A stretch of 64,000 nucleotides of DNA from Paenibacillus sp. CF384 (GCF_900106745.1 NZ_FNNV01000019.1:62001-126000); one strand, 5' to 3'; positions 25,288 to 34,980 are shown, numbered from the stretch's first letter. Numbers and translations are program-made. Notes: generated by a model from the sequence alone, not told the origin.

Positions 25288-26384
25288 AGAAGGAAGCCCA
25301 CATTACCGGACGACAGTTGTTATCGCTCGTGGTTATGGCGCAGCTCGGTACCGAGGTATTATCCCTCCCCCATGTAGGAGCAGGTGTTTCCGGACATGAC
25401 ACTTGGCTGTCGGTCTTGCTGAGCGGGCTGGTTGCTCAAGTAGGCATTATGCTGATTTGGTGGCTCGGGGGCAGATATCCGGCATGTAATTTCTACGCCT
25501 ATGTACCGTTAATTGTAGGCAAACCGATTGGCGCTCTCGTCAATTTGGTGTATGGATGCTATTACGCCATTTCCGGGCTTCTGGTGACATTGCTCTATAC
25601 CGACATCTTAAAAAGATGGTTGTTTGTTGTTACGCCTACCTGGATCATTTTACTGATGCTGCTGCTTGTATCCGGCTTTGCGGCAACGTCGACACTGAAG
25701 AAGCTTGCTTCTATATCACAATCCTTTATGTTCTTCGCTTACGTCAGTTTGCTGCTCATCGTAATTAGCGGAGTTTACGGAATTGACGTGAAAAATCTAC
25801 TGCCTGTTCTGCATGCCGGCTGGTATCCGGTTATGAAGGGAGTCTATACCGCTTTCAGCGCTTATGTAGGATATGATCTGCTCCTATATGCTTATCCGTA
25901 TGTGAAGACTTCAAGCAAGAAGATGCTGCTTCTTGCGATGACGCTGGCTAATGCCTTTACCTTAGTCTTCTATGTTGCGGTATGCCTGATTTGCTCCATG
26001 AGCTTTAGCGTTAAACAGCTCAACCTTATTCCGGAGCCGCTTATTTTCATATTAAAAAACTATCAGCTTGAAATTCTGCAGAGCATTGATATCTTGTTTC
26101 TCATTTTCTATGTATGCGTGGTTTCGGCAACGGTCTATGTCTATTTCTTCATGGCGGCAAAAGCATTCCTGCATCTACGCAGTCAAGGTCTCGGCAAGCA
26201 GCATGGTTGGGTATGGACTATCGTAAGTTTTTGCTTCCTGGGAGGTTTATTCTTGACCAAACGTATGGACATTTTGAACTTATCCTCGGTACAGGATCGC
26301 CTCTCCATAATTTTGGTTATTCTTCTGCCAGTCGTCCTGCTCATGATTTCCGGGCTTCGAGGCACCGGGAGGAACCAACTATGA
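25284..26384 (+). CDS. Spore germinant receptor permease subunit B, second operon
   Basis: APC-fold membrane subunit, about 366 residues, with ten hydrophobic segments beginning ITGRQLLSLVVMAQLGTEVL. A TTG at 25275 is possible, but AGGAG touches it; the TTG at 25284 is 9 bases from AGGAG and overlaps the subunit A stop as TTGA, so it is preferred. The end overlaps subunit C by ATGA. Tight double overlap implies balanced synthesis of the receptor. Confidence 0.94.
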   Translation: MKKEAHITGRQLLSLVVMAQLGTEVLSLPHVGAGVSGHDTWLSVLLSGLVAQVGIMLIWWLGGRYPACNFYAYVPLIVGKPIGALVNLVYGCYYAISGLLVTLLYTDILKRWLFVVTPTWIILLMLLLVSGFAATSTLKKLASISQSFMFFAYVSLLLIVISGVYGIDVKNLLPVLHAGWYPVMKGVYTAFSAYVGYDLLLYAYPYVKTSSKKMLLLAMTLANAFTLVFYVAVCLICSMSFSVKQLNLIPEPLIFILKNYQLEILQSIDILFLIFYVCVVSATVYVYFFMAAKAFLHLRSQGLGKQHGWVWTIVSFCFLGGLFLTKRMDILNLSSVQDRLSIILVILLPVVLLMISGLRGTGRNQL

Positions 26385-27475
26385 AGAAAGTGATGACAGC
26401 ACTGATCCTCTGCCTGCTGCTGACTGGATGCTGGGATCAGGATAAACTGAAGAACATGCTTTTTGTCGATGTGATCGGGATCGATTACGAAGAGAACAGC
26501 AAGCAGCTTAAGGCAAGTTTCGTTACTTCCTCGCTTGAGAATGCAAGTACGGGGGGAGGCAAACCGAATAATTTATATCTGGAGGCAACAGGGGATGACC
26601 TCTATGACGCCGTAAGTCATGTCAATAAGCAACACCCTGGTATTCTGTCCGTACAGCAGACGAGACTCTATCTGATAAGCCCCAAGTTCGCCAAAGATCA
26701 ACCGCTGGACTATCTGAATATCGCCGGCCAATTTCTAAACAATCCAACTTATGCCCATCTGGCTTTATATGACGGCGATATTTCGAAATTGCTGGAGAAG
26801 AAGATGAACGATCAGACCGTATCCGATTATCTGGTTGGCTTGATTGAAGATGAGAATAAGAGAGGAACATTCCCCCGTAACAAATTGCTCCAATATATGT
26901 TCGAGGGAAATGCCTTCATCAACGATTTCGCGCTCACCCGGTACGAACCTTATGGGGACGGGGCTCGTCTAGCAGGAACCTCGTTGTTTCGGGAAGGAAC
27001 TTATACCGGAATTAACCTGGATGCTGAGGACACCTTGCTGGCCCATCTCATGGATGGCGCAAAAGGTAAAAGTCAGCTGATTGTCGGTGAAATTGGCGGA
27101 GAGAGTTATTCGATTCTGGTTAAGAATGCTAAAGCGGATTACCCGATTATCTATAAGGATAACCGCATTCGAGAAATCGAAGTCTCTCTAAGATTGGATG
27201 TTAAATTAATTAAAGACGGACTTAAATGGAAGAAACACACAAGCAAAATGCTCACAGAGATGGAAAAGAAAATCGCCGATGATCTCACTCCGAAGGTAGC
27301 TAAAGTGATGGAAACCTTGCAAAAGGCCAATTGCGACTCCCTCCAGCTTGGACATCGGGTTGCCGCCTATCATCCGAAGCTGTATGCAGGCATGAACTGG
27401 CGGGAAGTTTATCCGACGATCAAGATGAAGACAATCGTTAAGATCAAGATCCTTAATACCGGCATATTGGATTAA
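26381..27475 (+). CDS. Spore germinant receptor lipoprotein subunit C, second operon
   Basis: Lipoprotein subunit, 364 residues. MKKVMTALILCLLLTG then Cys gives the lipobox L-T-G-C and the mature start CWDQDKLKNMLFVDVIGIDY, the standard GerC opening. The C-terminal MNWREVYPTIKMKTIVKIKI block is also typical. The ATG overlaps the subunit B stop as ATGA, with GGGAGGAA just upstream. Last gene of the operon; a bidirectional hairpin follows. Confidence 0.95.
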   Translation: MKKVMTALILCLLLTGCWDQDKLKNMLFVDVIGIDYEENSKQLKASFVTSSLENASTGGGKPNNLYLEATGDDLYDAVSHVNKQHPGILSVQQTRLYLISPKFAKDQPLDYLNIAGQFLNNPTYAHLALYDGDISKLLEKKMNDQTVSDYLVGLIEDENKRGTFPRNKLLQYMFEGNAFINDFALTRYEPYGDGARLAGTSLFREGTYTGINLDAEDTLLAHLMDGAKGKSQLIVGEIGGESYSILVKNAKADYPIIYKDNRIREIEVSLRLDVKLIKDGLKWKKHTSKMLTEMEKKIADDLTPKVAKVMETLQKANCDSLQLGHRVAAYHPKLYAGMNWREVYPTIKMKTIVKIKILNTGILD

Positions 27476-27496
27476 TGGTTGGATGGGCAAAATAAA

Positions 27497-27520
27497 ACGC
27501 TGTTGCAAGCGCAACAGCGT
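27497..27520. terminator. Bidirectional terminator
   Basis: ACGCTGTTGC pairs perfectly with GCAACAGCGT across a 4-base loop between convergent genes. On the minus strand it is followed by TTTTATTTT, on the plus strand by a weak T-rich stretch. Confidence 0.85.
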
Positions 27521-27531
27521 CATTCATTTGG

Positions 27532-28332
27532 TTAGTACTGACCAGCCGCTTTCATTAATGCACGCTCATTCTCTTTCAGACGCGGGCACGTATAACAATA
27601 AATAAATTCCTTGCTTTCGCGAAAAGGTATACGATAAGCTAGGCAGCAAGCCGTCTTCAATGCCATTGTATGATCCGGATTCTCAGGATGCTCGATATAC
27701 CTGCGTTTCGTTGCAAAAGGATTTTTCGGCAGTCCGAATGCGCTGGCATCGATATCCATCAGACGGGTCTGGAAGTGATCGAGGATTGCCTGTCTTCGTT
27801 CCTCTTCCGTAACCTCGTCAAGCTCCTCCTCCAGTTGATCATAAGCGGCATCCACAATTTGCCCCCACACTAGAATCGGATTCATTCGAGCCGCGCGCGC
27901 CAGCACTTGAACCAGAGGCGTTACTTGTTCCCTGTAGAAAGAATCCAGCTCTTTCTTCACCCAAGCACCGCGGCCTTCGACCGGAATCTCTCTGTAGAGG
28001 TTGTTGTTGTTGATTAGAAATAAAAACTCCGGATAGGATTCTCCGTGAACTAAATGAACGGTCAAATTAGAGAATGATACGTCTAAGACAGCGTCATTCC
28101 AGTGAAACATCATATGATGCAACGCGGCGCACACGCACGCATACCAGCTGATGAAGATCGCTGCCACTTCAGGCCGCTCTTTTGCTTGGATCAGCGGACT
28201 GTATATATTCATTAAATGCAGCAGTTTCTCTTCATTTAATAAATCTACAGCGGGCATGATGAGCACGGGTTTCTCTGGCACTCTCGATATCAGAAAAAAC
28301 TCCTCGAGTCGCTCCAAGTCATTCGTACTCAT
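27532..28332 (-). CDS. FhuF-type ferric siderophore reductase
   Basis: Cytoplasmic [2Fe-2S] protein of 266 residues. The C-terminal iron-sulfur motif is explicit: CC followed ten residues later by C-x-x-C (ACCLAYRIPFRESKEFIYCY then TC), which defines the FhuF family; these enzymes reduce Fe(III) in imported siderophores to release iron. GGAGGG lies 6 bases before the ATG at 28332; longer frames upstream would overlap the preceding gene. It follows the siderophore-binding lipoprotein by 16 bp and shares its Fur-box promoter, so it should be induced by iron starvation. Confidence 0.88.
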   Translation of the reverse strand: MSTNDLERLEEFFLISRVPEKPVLIMPAVDLLNEEKLLHLMNIYSPLIQAKERPEVAAIFISWYACVCAALHHMMFHWNDAVLDVSFSNLTVHLVHGESYPEFLFLINNNNLYREIPVEGRGAWVKKELDSFYREQVTPLVQVLARAARMNPILVWGQIVDAAYDQLEEELDEVTEEERRQAILDHFQTRLMDIDASAFGLPKNPFATKRRYIEHPENPDHTMALKTACCLAYRIPFRESKEFIYCYTCPRLKENERALMKAAGQY

Positions 28333-28348
28333 AGCATACCCTCCATTA

Positions 28349-29404
28349 TTATTGTTTTCCTTCAAATGCATGAACAACATCGTCGATGGCGCTGCTATCG
28401 GCAAGCGGAGACATGCCAAGGTTAAACCATTCCTTGCTTCCCATGAGATAAACGTGGTTGTTCTTCACCGCCGTCATGTTCTTCCATAGAGAGCTATCCA
28501 TCATTTCTTTGTACCGGTCCTTCACGGCTTGGTTCGCATCGTCGCTCATTTGCAGAATGATATGATCCGGGTTGTACTCCGGGATTTTCTCCAGTGAAAT
28601 CGAAAGGCTGTTCTCGCTCTGCGGGAAATTTTTAATGGCGCTCAGGCCAAGCCCTTTATGAACAAACTTGCCGCGATCGCTGTTTTCTCCGTAAATGAAG
28701 ATTTCCTTATCCATAATCTCCATATAGAGCACGGTCTCATCGCCGGCTAATTCATCGAGCTTCTTCTTAGCATCCTCTTCCTTGGCCTGCAAATCAGTAA
28801 TGACCTTCTCGGCCTGTTCTTTCTTACCGAGGACTTCTCCAATATCGCGTAATTCGTCGCGCCAATTGCTCCGCTCCGGCAGAAGAACGGTAGGAGCGAT
28901 TTTGGAAAGCTGACCGTAATCCTTATCCGACCACCACGTCGGTGCAATAATCAAATCCGGCTTAGATGCAAGGATAGCTTCAAAATCAGGTGTTCGTGCA
29001 ATGCCCATTTTGAGCGTATCTTTAAAGGAATCCTTCAAGTAGGAAGGGAATTCCAGGTGATAGTTTTGAACGGCAATCGGCGTTACGCCAAGCGCGTACA
29101 GAAACTCCGGATAAACGACGGATAGGCCAATGACCTGTTTAGGGTCGGCCGGAATGCTGACGTCCCCTTTCAAGGTTTTCACCACGCGCTGTTGATTGGT
29201 TTCCTCTGCAGCTGCATTACCTGTGTTGCTTGTGTTAGCAGCATTATCTGTGTTGCTAGTGTTAGTTGTGCTGCTAGTGTTGCTCGCATTCTCTTCTGCC
29301 GTATCGGACTTATTCGTCGATGTGTTAGTCGCTCCGCAAGCCGTACTAACCATAATGAGTAATACGATAATTAAACCCCTGACCCAACGTACGTTTCGTT
29401 TCAT
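28349..29404 (-). CDS. Iron-siderophore ABC transporter substrate-binding lipoprotein
   Basis: Binding protein of 351 residues of the FecB/FhuD type. Signal MKRNVRWVRGLIIVLLIMVS then T-A-C lipobox. A low-complexity tether rich in Asn, Ser and Thr (about residues 25-65) precedes the binding domain, which contains the family segments KQVIGLSVVYPEFLYALGV, KPDLIIAPTWW and NHVYLMGSKEW. No permease or ATPase gene is beside it, so it must use a transporter encoded elsewhere. The ATG at 29404 has AGGAGG about a dozen bases upstream. A Fur box lies 55 bp upstream. Confidence 0.92.
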   Translation of the reverse strand: MKRNVRWVRGLIIVLLIMVSTACGATNTSTNKSDTAEENASNTSSTTNTSNTDNAANTSNTGNAAAEETNQQRVVKTLKGDVSIPADPKQVIGLSVVYPEFLYALGVTPIAVQNYHLEFPSYLKDSFKDTLKMGIARTPDFEAILASKPDLIIAPTWWSDKDYGQLSKIAPTVLLPERSNWRDELRDIGEVLGKKEQAEKVITDLQAKEEDAKKKLDELAGDETVLYMEIMDKEIFIYGENSDRGKFVHKGLGLSAIKNFPQSENSLSISLEKIPEYNPDHIILQMSDDANQAVKDRYKEMMDSSLWKNMTAVKNNHVYLMGSKEWFNLGMSPLADSSAIDDVVHAFEGKQ

Positions 29405-29458
29405 TTCTCCGGTACTCCTCCTGAAAACTATTATCGACAGGATAATCTCTAAATAGAA

Positions 29459-29475
29459 TTGATTATCATTATCAT
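29459..29475. promoter_or_regulatory. Fur box
   Basis: TTGATTATCATTATCA matches the Fur consensus (TGATAATNATTATCA, 7-1-7) with few deviations on the minus strand. It lies upstream of the siderophore-binding lipoprotein and downstream of the Btr-like regulator, so the lipoprotein-FhuF pair has its own iron-regulated promoter. Confidence 0.8.
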
Positions 29476-29532
29476 CTATTAGGAGTATAAATGAATTTTG
29501 GATTTCGGAATATTGATAATAACGACATAAAC

Positions 29533-31176
29533 TTATGCACGATTGCGCCAAATATTGAGCGCCTCTTCAAGCACGAACTCATGCGTAAACGCCGTGTATT
29601 CAATCCAAGGATACGCGGGAATGAATGCTACGCGATTGCCCACGACCGCCTCCAACCTGTTCCAATCTTCGGAATTCGCTATGGTTTTCCACGTAGATTG
29701 GGAAAGGGAATCCTCGTCCACGACGAGTAAGATTCGGTCTGCCGCAAATGCCGCCAGCTGCGAAGGATTCACTTGCTCATCCGGTTTCATGCGATCTACA
29801 CCATGCGCGGGCATCAGCTGCAAATCATCGTAAAATACCGTAGCCAGACTTCGCTCGGCCAATACGGTGCAGTGCTCACCTGTTATTCTCAGGATGAGAA
29901 GACGATCCTCTTTCACTGTGTCCCGGACTGCTTCTCTTACGAAGCGAGCTCTACGATCATAATTATCCAGCCAAACTTCCGCCGCGGCAGACATATCCAG
30001 AAACTGGGCGATTAATCGCAAATGCATGCGCCAGTCATTCTCCATCCACGGCACGAAATAAGCCGGTGCGATGGCCTTCATCTCGTTCTGTTCCTCAATT
30101 GAGGCATGAATATCGACCCCGATGATAAAGTCAGGGGCGGCATGCCCAATTTCCTCTTTCTTCTCCCATTCAATCGAGCTGAGCGGTACTACAGCGTCCG
30201 TTTCATATTTTCTTCTATAGTAATCGGTCCAAGGATGTTCAGCCGGCGCTGCGCAAGGCGTAATCTGAAGGGCGATCAGCTGCCCGATATTCGCGTTATG
30301 ATAAGCGATGATCTTCTTCCTGCTGTTCTTCATAAATGCCGCTGGCGGTATGCCTGTGACCTGTCTGAATTTGCGCCGGAAATAAATATCATCCTGATAG
30401 CCGACATGCCTTGCAATATCTCGAAGCCGATCTTGTCCACCTGCTCGAATGAGCTGCTGCGCTTGTTTAATTCGATATAACGTCAAATAATCAATCGCGC
30501 CGGTGCCATACCTCTTCTTGAACAATCGCATGAAATGACGCGAACTGATGCCTACTAATTTGGCCAAATGTTCGATCGTCAGTTCCTGCCGATAGTGCTG
30601 CTCAATATATCCTTTTGCATATTCCAAAGCGGCTTCCAAGCCGATTTCTTGGACGAGAAGCGCCTCCCCCAGAATGGTTTCAATCAATTCTTGGAACAGA
30701 ATTTGACTTCGGAAGCGTTTCAAAGGTTCTCCGCTCTTCATGTATTCGTCAATTGTCCGGCATGCAATATGAAGGGATACCGGCGATGAAACGTTCACTT
30801 CCCCTTGCACCGGAAACGGGCTGTTCCGAGTAACTCTCTGCAGCGAATCCGAAGAGGCAAGTTCATCACTGAAAACATCGAATCCCAATTCATAGAAACC
30901 CCGTTCATCAAGCGAATGAACAGTGGCTTGAATGAGTTGGCCCGGCTTTAGTACATATACGCTTCCTTGCCGAAGTTCTAAGGAATATCCATCTATATGA
31001 AGACGGCCTTTACCGCTGGCCATGACGAGCATCATATGTTTCTCGATAAATTGAAGCTTAAGCTCCCATTCATTCCTGTGCTGTTTACGATGCGTGATAT
31101 CTCGAAGCTTACATAGTAAGCCTTCCAGTGAAGCATATACGTCGTTGTGCTCAACCTTCTTATCTCTACCATCCAA
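29533..31176 (-). CDS. btr: AraC regulator fused to a siderophore-binding domain (Btr-like)
   Basis: Protein of 547 residues: an N-terminal cupin-like sensor (about 1-165), an AraC double helix-turn-helix (about 185-285; TIEHLAKLVGISSRHFMRLF and ARHVGYQDDIYFRRKFRQVT), and a C-terminal periplasmic-binding-protein fold (about 310-547; GHAAPDFIIGVDIHA, DRILLVVDEDSLSQ, LEAVVGNRVAFIPAYPWIEY). This is the architecture of Bacillus subtilis Btr, which senses a ferric-siderophore in the cytoplasm and activates the uptake genes. Here it lies immediately upstream of a siderophore-binding lipoprotein and an FhuF-type reductase, its likely targets. Confidence 0.92.
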   Translation of the reverse strand: MDGRDKKVEHNDVYASLEGLLCKLRDITHRKQHRNEWELKLQFIEKHMMLVMASGKGRLHIDGYSLELRQGSVYVLKPGQLIQATVHSLDERGFYELGFDVFSDELASSDSLQRVTRNSPFPVQGEVNVSSPVSLHIACRTIDEYMKSGEPLKRFRSQILFQELIETILGEALLVQEIGLEAALEYAKGYIEQHYRQELTIEHLAKLVGISSRHFMRLFKKRYGTGAIDYLTLYRIKQAQQLIRAGGQDRLRDIARHVGYQDDIYFRRKFRQVTGIPPAAFMKNSRKKIIAYHNANIGQLIALQITPCAAPAEHPWTDYYRRKYETDAVVPLSSIEWEKKEEIGHAAPDFIIGVDIHASIEEQNEMKAIAPAYFVPWMENDWRMHLRLIAQFLDMSAAAEVWLDNYDRRARFVREAVRDTVKEDRLLILRITGEHCTVLAERSLATVFYDDLQLMPAHGVDRMKPDEQVNPSQLAAFAADRILLVVDEDSLSQSTWKTIANSEDWNRLEAVVGNRVAFIPAYPWIEYTAFTHEFVLEEALNIWRNRA

Positions 31177-31238
31177 AGCAAGATCACCACCCTAATACGA
31201 TCTATAATCCATTATAAGTAGTCTCCCAAACATAAAAC

Positions 31239-31270
31239 AGACCAAACCGCACGAACATGCGATTTGGTCT
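31239..31270 (-). terminator. Terminator of the third sugar importer operon
   Basis: AGACCAAA(CC)GCA pairs with TGCG(A)TTTGGTCT; on the minus strand the stem is followed by GTTTTAT. It lies 29 bases after the stop of the binding lipoprotein gene. Confidence 0.85.
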
Positions 31271-31298
31271 ATTTTACTAATTTCCAATCAACCTCATA

Positions 31299-32996
31299 TT
31301 ACCAGCCGATATCGTCGCGCGCTGCAGCTTTTTCACCGACATACGCCGCCATTTCTTCTACACCGGCAGATTTAAACTTGTCTTGAATGCCGTGCAGCAT
31401 CTTCAGCGCTTCGTCATCGGACTTCGCGTAGCAGGCTTTGCGGAACTCTTCGTCAAAGTTTAAGCTTGCCGTTTTGTCTCTGAACTCTTGGTATTTCGGC
31501 CAATCTCTTACTAGATAAGTCGCGCTGACCTTATCGATAATTTGAATCGGAAGTCTCTTCGAGTAGCTTGCCTCGAGTTTCTCCCATTGCGTCTTCTGGT
31601 CATCCGGAATCGGCCAAGTGACTTCGGAGGAGAATGCGCCCATGAAGCTGCCGGAGAGATAGTTCAGACCTTCGTCGCGCTTCACATCCGGATTATCGTC
31701 GAATTGCTTCTTCACGTCTGCAACCCATTGCGGCTTACCATCTACCATAGTATAATCCTTGCCTTCAATACCCCAGTAAGCGAGCAGTCGGCCTTCGTCG
31801 CTGTTCAAGTAATCAATCAGACGCAGAGCTGCATCCGGATCTTTGATCTTCGCGCTCAAGAAGATAACCGGGAAGCCGGAACGGCCTGGCTTCTCGACTT
31901 GCGTCACAATGTTGCCGCTCTTGTTCTTCATAGGTCCAAGCAGCTCGTACTGCATTTCCGGATTCGTCTTGTAGAGCGTTTTCTGCAAATCGCCGATCAT
32001 GCTTTGAGCGCCGAATACGGCCAGCTTGCCCGTAGCGAGCTTCTCTTTCGCAGTTGTATCGGTATTGCTGAACGCCTCCGGATCAAAGAGACCGCCCGTG
32101 ATCAGTTTTCTCATATACAGCAGGCGAGCTTCTTGGTCCTTGGATTGCGTCCAGTGGATCAGCTTGCCGTCTTCCTGACGGAAGTCCGAAATGTTGTAAT
32201 CGGACCAGCCGGATAGGAATTGGCTATAGTCCCATCCATTATGCATCGTACCGGAAGGGATGACCGGCTTGCCGCTAATATCTTTGAAGCCGCCGTTCTT
32301 GATTTGAGTCAGCAGATCCGCGAGCTTGTCTTCCGTGTCGATATCAGCACCGTTCACACCCAGCGCCTTGAGGATATCTCCACGGGCATAGAGACCGTAG
32401 TTCCAGTTATGAATGCTCTCCGGAGTGCCGTCCGGCGTCTGCATTGGAATGACATATTGCTTGCCCTCCAGATCAGGACTATTCAGGTCGAATTCTGCAA
32501 AGTCCTTCGCTACGCCTTGCGTCAACAGTTTCTTCACGTTCGGATATTTATCGAGATAAGGGGTTAAATCGAGAAGCTGGCCTTCCAAAGCCGCTTTCTT
32601 GATGACTTGTCCTTCCCCGCCTGTCGTCGACCAGTACGGCGCATTTACGATATCCGGAACCGTATCGGAAGCGAAGATCGTGTTCAGTTTCTCAACTTCG
32701 CTTGTTGTGATGGATTCCAGTTTTAACGTCACGCCTGTTTTCTCTCTAACCACTTTCGCAACCGGATTGTTTTCCTGATCCTGCGGATACCCTGCGCCAC
32801 CACCGTTCCAAGCACTTAGGAAGGATAGCGTTGCTTCCTTAGGTGCATTAGAAGCGTTTTCTCCCGAGTTCTCCGAATTGGTTGAATTCGTAGTGCCCGG
32901 ATCGTTGTTGTTTCCTCCACAAGCCGTTACGGATAATGCAATCATCGGGATGGCAAGCATCAAGCTAAGAGAACTTTTGAGTCTGGTCTTACGCAT
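31299..32996 (-). CDS. Sugar ABC transporter substrate-binding lipoprotein (LipO-like)
   Basis: Extracellular binding subunit, 565 residues. SLSLMLAIPMIALSVTA then Cys gives the lipobox V-T-A-C, followed by a Gly/Asn/Ser-rich tether. The body resembles the long LipO type, with QENNPVAKVVREKTGVTLKL near the start and QYVIPMQTPDG in the substrate cleft. Last gene of an operon with the permeases at 33066 and 34021. Substrate unknown; cre sites upstream indicate glucose repression, as expected for a carbohydrate importer. Confidence 0.94.
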   Translation of the reverse strand: MRKTRLKSSLSLMLAIPMIALSVTACGGNNNDPGTTNSTNSENSGENASNAPKEATLSFLSAWNGGGAGYPQDQENNPVAKVVREKTGVTLKLESITTSEVEKLNTIFASDTVPDIVNAPYWSTTGGEGQVIKKAALEGQLLDLTPYLDKYPNVKKLLTQGVAKDFAEFDLNSPDLEGKQYVIPMQTPDGTPESIHNWNYGLYARGDILKALGVNGADIDTEDKLADLLTQIKNGGFKDISGKPVIPSGTMHNGWDYSQFLSGWSDYNISDFRQEDGKLIHWTQSKDQEARLLYMRKLITGGLFDPEAFSNTDTTAKEKLATGKLAVFGAQSMIGDLQKTLYKTNPEMQYELLGPMKNKSGNIVTQVEKPGRSGFPVIFLSAKIKDPDAALRLIDYLNSDEGRLLAYWGIEGKDYTMVDGKPQWVADVKKQFDDNPDVKRDEGLNYLSGSFMGAFSSEVTWPIPDDQKTQWEKLEASYSKRLPIQIIDKVSATYLVRDWPKYQEFRDKTASLNFDEEFRKACYAKSDDEALKMLHGIQDKFKSAGVEEMAAYVGEKAAARDDIGW

Positions 32997-33065
32997 TAGA
33001 CAAGCCCCTTTCTGTTGCTAATTTTTTATATATAAAAGGCAATGCCTTCTATACTCGGTACACGA

Positions 33066-33980
33066 CTATTCCTTGAGCGAACCTACCAGGACGCCTTTAA
33101 CGAAATACTTCTGAAGGAAAGGATACACGCAGATGATCGGTGCCGTAATGATGATTACGAATGTCATCCGGAGTGCCTCAGGCGTTACGCCTCGCAGCGC
33201 CATCTGGTTTTCGTTCATGTTCTTAATGGACGATCCGCTGCTCGAACCCGTCATCGATTGGAACGACGCTTCACTGATCATTTTGTTCAGGAACGTGGCT
33301 GCAGGTTGAAGATCTTCTTTCTGGATGAAGAACTGCCCGGTAAACCAGTCGTTCCAGACGCCTACCCCGACGAACAGCGCTATGGTAGCCATTACAGGCA
33401 TCGAAAGCGGGAGAATAATTCGCCAGAATACGCTTAACTCGCTTGCACCGTCGATTCGCGCCGATTCCGATAAACCTAACGGGATCCCATCGAAGAACGT
33501 CTTCATAATGATGGCATTGAAGAAGCTATACAGCGACGGAAGGACAAGCACCCAGTACGTGTTCAGGATATGCAGCTCACGGTACAGAATGAAGGTCGGA
33601 ATAAGACCTCCGCTGAACAGAGTTGTGAAGAAGAAGAAGAAGACGATATACTTTCTGCCCGGCAAACCTTTCCGCGAAAGCCCATAGGCCAGCAAGGCCG
33701 TCAGCAGTGTAGAACCCACGGTTACGATAACCGTTCGGGAAATGGAAATCCAAAAGGAATTGAGAATTTGAGGGTTATTGAATGCTTTGGTGTAGTTCTC
33801 AAGCGTACCGACCCTCGGGAAGAAGTAGATACCGCCCTTCATAGCGTCATAGCCGTCATTGAAGGATAGCGCCAAGAAATAGATAAAGGGATAGAGTGCC
33901 GTCAGGCAGAATATGAGCAGCAGCGCATAGTTCACTGTGGAATAGAATCTATCGGATGCCGACAGTTTTCTCACACCCAT
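33066..33980 (-). CDS. CUT1 sugar ABC transporter permease, YtcP/LplC-like
   Basis: Permease of 304 residues with six membrane helices. The opening ASDRFYSTVNYALLLIFCLT, the EAA loop ESARIDGASELSVFWRIILP and the ending QKYFVKGVLVGSLKE are family hallmarks. A periplasmic insert of about 25 residues rich in Ser and Gly (TGSSSGSSIKNMNENQ) sits before the last helix, as is usual for this type. A GGAGG site precedes the ATG. Works with the permease at 34021. Confidence 0.95.
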   Translation of the reverse strand: MGVRKLSASDRFYSTVNYALLLIFCLTALYPFIYFLALSFNDGYDAMKGGIYFFPRVGTLENYTKAFNNPQILNSFWISISRTVIVTVGSTLLTALLAYGLSRKGLPGRKYIVFFFFFTTLFSGGLIPTFILYRELHILNTYWVLVLPSLYSFFNAIIMKTFFDGIPLGLSESARIDGASELSVFWRIILPLSMPVMATIALFVGVGVWNDWFTGQFFIQKEDLQPAATFLNKMISEASFQSMTGSSSGSSIKNMNENQMALRGVTPEALRMTFVIIITAPIICVYPFLQKYFVKGVLVGSLKE

Positions 33981-34020
33981 ACCTGCACCTCCTTAGATTC
34001 ATGTAATAGATTTGGCCTGA

Positions 34021-34980
34021 TTACCATAGCGATACGTCGCTCACTTTTTTGGACACTTTATTCACGACCACGATGAGAATCAGCGAGATCATGGACTTGA
34101 ACAAGCCGATAGCCGTGGAGTAAGCAAATTGTCCCTGCTGAATACCTGTTTTCAATACATAAGTATCTAATATCTCCGAGACGCTGAGTGTAGCAGGTGT
34201 CTGCATCAACCAGATCTGGTCAAAGCCGGCGTTCAGAACGCCGCTGAGCGAGAAGATCAGCAAAATACCAATCGTAGGCGTCAGACATGGCAGCGTAATC
34301 TTAAACAGCTTGCTCCACCGACCTGCCCCATCCATTTCCGCTGCTTCGTACAAATGTGGATCGATATTGGTCAAAGCGGCCAAATAAATGATCGAGCCCC
34401 ATCCTACGCCCTTCCAAATATCCGAAATGACGACCAGCGGATAAAATAAGGATGGCATCCCCATAAAGAAGATCGGCTCATACCCCATATGATCCCTGAT
34501 GTCATTGACAAGTCCCACGTTAGGAGAAAGAATTTTCTGCATCAGCGTCACAACGACGACCCAAGATACAAAGTGTGGCAGATAGGAAATCGTTTGGAAG
34601 ATTCGCTTTAATTTGTTATGCATAACGCCGTTGAGCATCAATGCAAGGATGAGCGGCGCCGGGAATCCAAGTAACAGCTTGAGGAAGCTAATGGACAGCG
34701 TATTGTAAAGCACCGAATAGAAACTGGAATCGCCCAAGAATTGTTTGAAATACCGCAGGCCTTCCCAAGGACTGTGCAAGATCCCCAGGTTGTATTTGAA
34801 ATCTTTGAACGCAATCAGGATACCGTACATCGGGTAATAGCAGAAAACGACATACCAGATAAAAGCCGGGAGCATAAATAAGTAGATCGATCTGAAACTC
34901 CAAATCTTAGCCCATGCATTGTTCTTGTTTAACCGAGCCACTTCGGGCATGACTTCAACTCTTGCATCTTTTGCAATCAT
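34021..34980 (-). CDS. CUT1 sugar ABC transporter permease, LplB-like
   Basis: First gene of the operon, 319 residues. IYLFMLPAFIWYVVFCYYPM and YGILIAFKDFKYNLGIL identify the family; the EAA loop is EAAEMDGAGRWSKLFKITLP and the ending VSDVSLW is standard. GGGAGGAG lies immediately upstream of the ATG at 34978-34980; a GTG four codons earlier coincides with the ribosome site and is rejected. The upstream region carries cre sites and AT palindromes. Confidence 0.95.
   Translation of the reverse strand: MIAKDARVEVMPEVARLNKNNAWAKIWSFRSIYLFMLPAFIWYVVFCYYPMYGILIAFKDFKYNLGILHSPWEGLRYFKQFLGDSSFYSVLYNTLSISFLKLLLGFPAPLILALMLNGVMHNKLKRIFQTISYLPHFVSWVVVVTLMQKILSPNVGLVNDIRDHMGYEPIFFMGMPSLFYPLVVISDIWKGVGWGSIIYLAALTNIDPHLYEAAEMDGAGRWSKLFKITLPCLTPTIGILLIFSLSGVLNAGFDQIWLMQTPATLSVSEILDTYVLKTGIQQGQFAYSTAIGLFKSMISLILIVVVNKVSKKVSDVSLW

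Noticed and set aside
29196-29456. Plus-strand frame of 86 hydrophobic residues
   Set aside because: It is the antisense of the Asn/Ser/Thr low-complexity tether and signal region of the siderophore-binding lipoprotein.
31542-32567. Plus-strand frames of 224 and 115 residues
   Set aside because: Antisense to the binding lipoprotein gene at 31299-32996, without recognisable domains.
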